From the NCBI GenBank assembly GCA_029259455.1, contig JAPDIT010000053.1:1-33037 (forward strand): a stretch of DNA of 33,037 bases. The letters are read 5' to 3'. The DNA is from Archaeoglobi archaeon. Its GTDB lineage: Archaea > Halobacteriota > Archaeoglobi > Archaeoglobales > Archaeoglobaceae. Position 1 is the first letter of the stretch. Every line of letters begins with the position of its first letter. The translations under genes were made by a program, and so were the position numbers. The notes beneath the pieces are model-generated. The model was not told the DNA's origin. It saw only the letters and a list, made by a program, of their open reading frames with translations, and searched no databases. Shown piece after piece: positions 32,928 to 33,037 of the stretch.

Positions 32928-33037
32928 GTGTTAGAAGCACGAATAGGTGAGTATCCGGTCTGCATTGGAATAGATGTTCACAAAAAGTACTCGTATGTGG
33001 CTATAGTTGACGAAACGGGAGAAATAGTAGAAGAGAT
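32928..33037 (+). mobile_element. 5' end of an IS110-family (DEDD) transposase, truncated by window edge
   Basis: GTG start, then LEARIGEYPVCIGIDVHKKYSYVAIVDETGEIVEE; GIDVHKKYSYVAIVDETG is the characteristic IS110 N-terminal motif. Confidence 0.8.

Overview
The window is an archaeal informational-gene region. Its content and order (split RNA polymerase B''/B' genes, rpo-nusA-rps12-rps7-fusA, and an inverted S10/spc-type ribosomal protein cluster ending secY-DUF106-cmk) look like Archaeoglobus, probably A. fulgidus or a close relative; this assignment is inferred from gene order and protein appearance, not from a search. From left to right it contains: (1) the 5' end of an unidentified minus-strand gene; (2) a minus-strand DrrAB-type ABC exporter pair in which both genes show frame disruptions; (3) a tRNA-Lys(UUU) 24 nt upstream of the plus-strand operon rpoH-rpoB''-rpoB'-rpoA'-rpoA''-rpl30e-nusA-rps12-rps7-fusA; (4) a small accessory stretch (YkgJ-type Cys-cluster protein, Isf-like flavoprotein, membrane GT2 glycosyltransferase, orphan response regulator, archaeal DnaG); (5) a long minus-strand run from a SPOUT-type methyltransferase and rpl3 through to secY, DUF106/Ylp1 and cmk, including rps14, which is missing from the supplied ORF track; (6) a multiply frameshifted DDE (rve-type) transposase remnant and the 5' end of an IS110-family transposase cut by the window edge. 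Most of the window is conserved housekeeping sequence. I do not see a convincing undescribed multi-gene system. The most useful second looks are the compensating double frameshift in the ABC permease, the frame break in its ATPase partner, the tRNA-led RNA polymerase operon, a Cys4 site in RpoA', the long S3/L29 out-of-phase overlap, the isolated flavoprotein/YkgJ/response-regulator stretch between two large operons, and the structured leader of the IS110 element as a possible bridge RNA.
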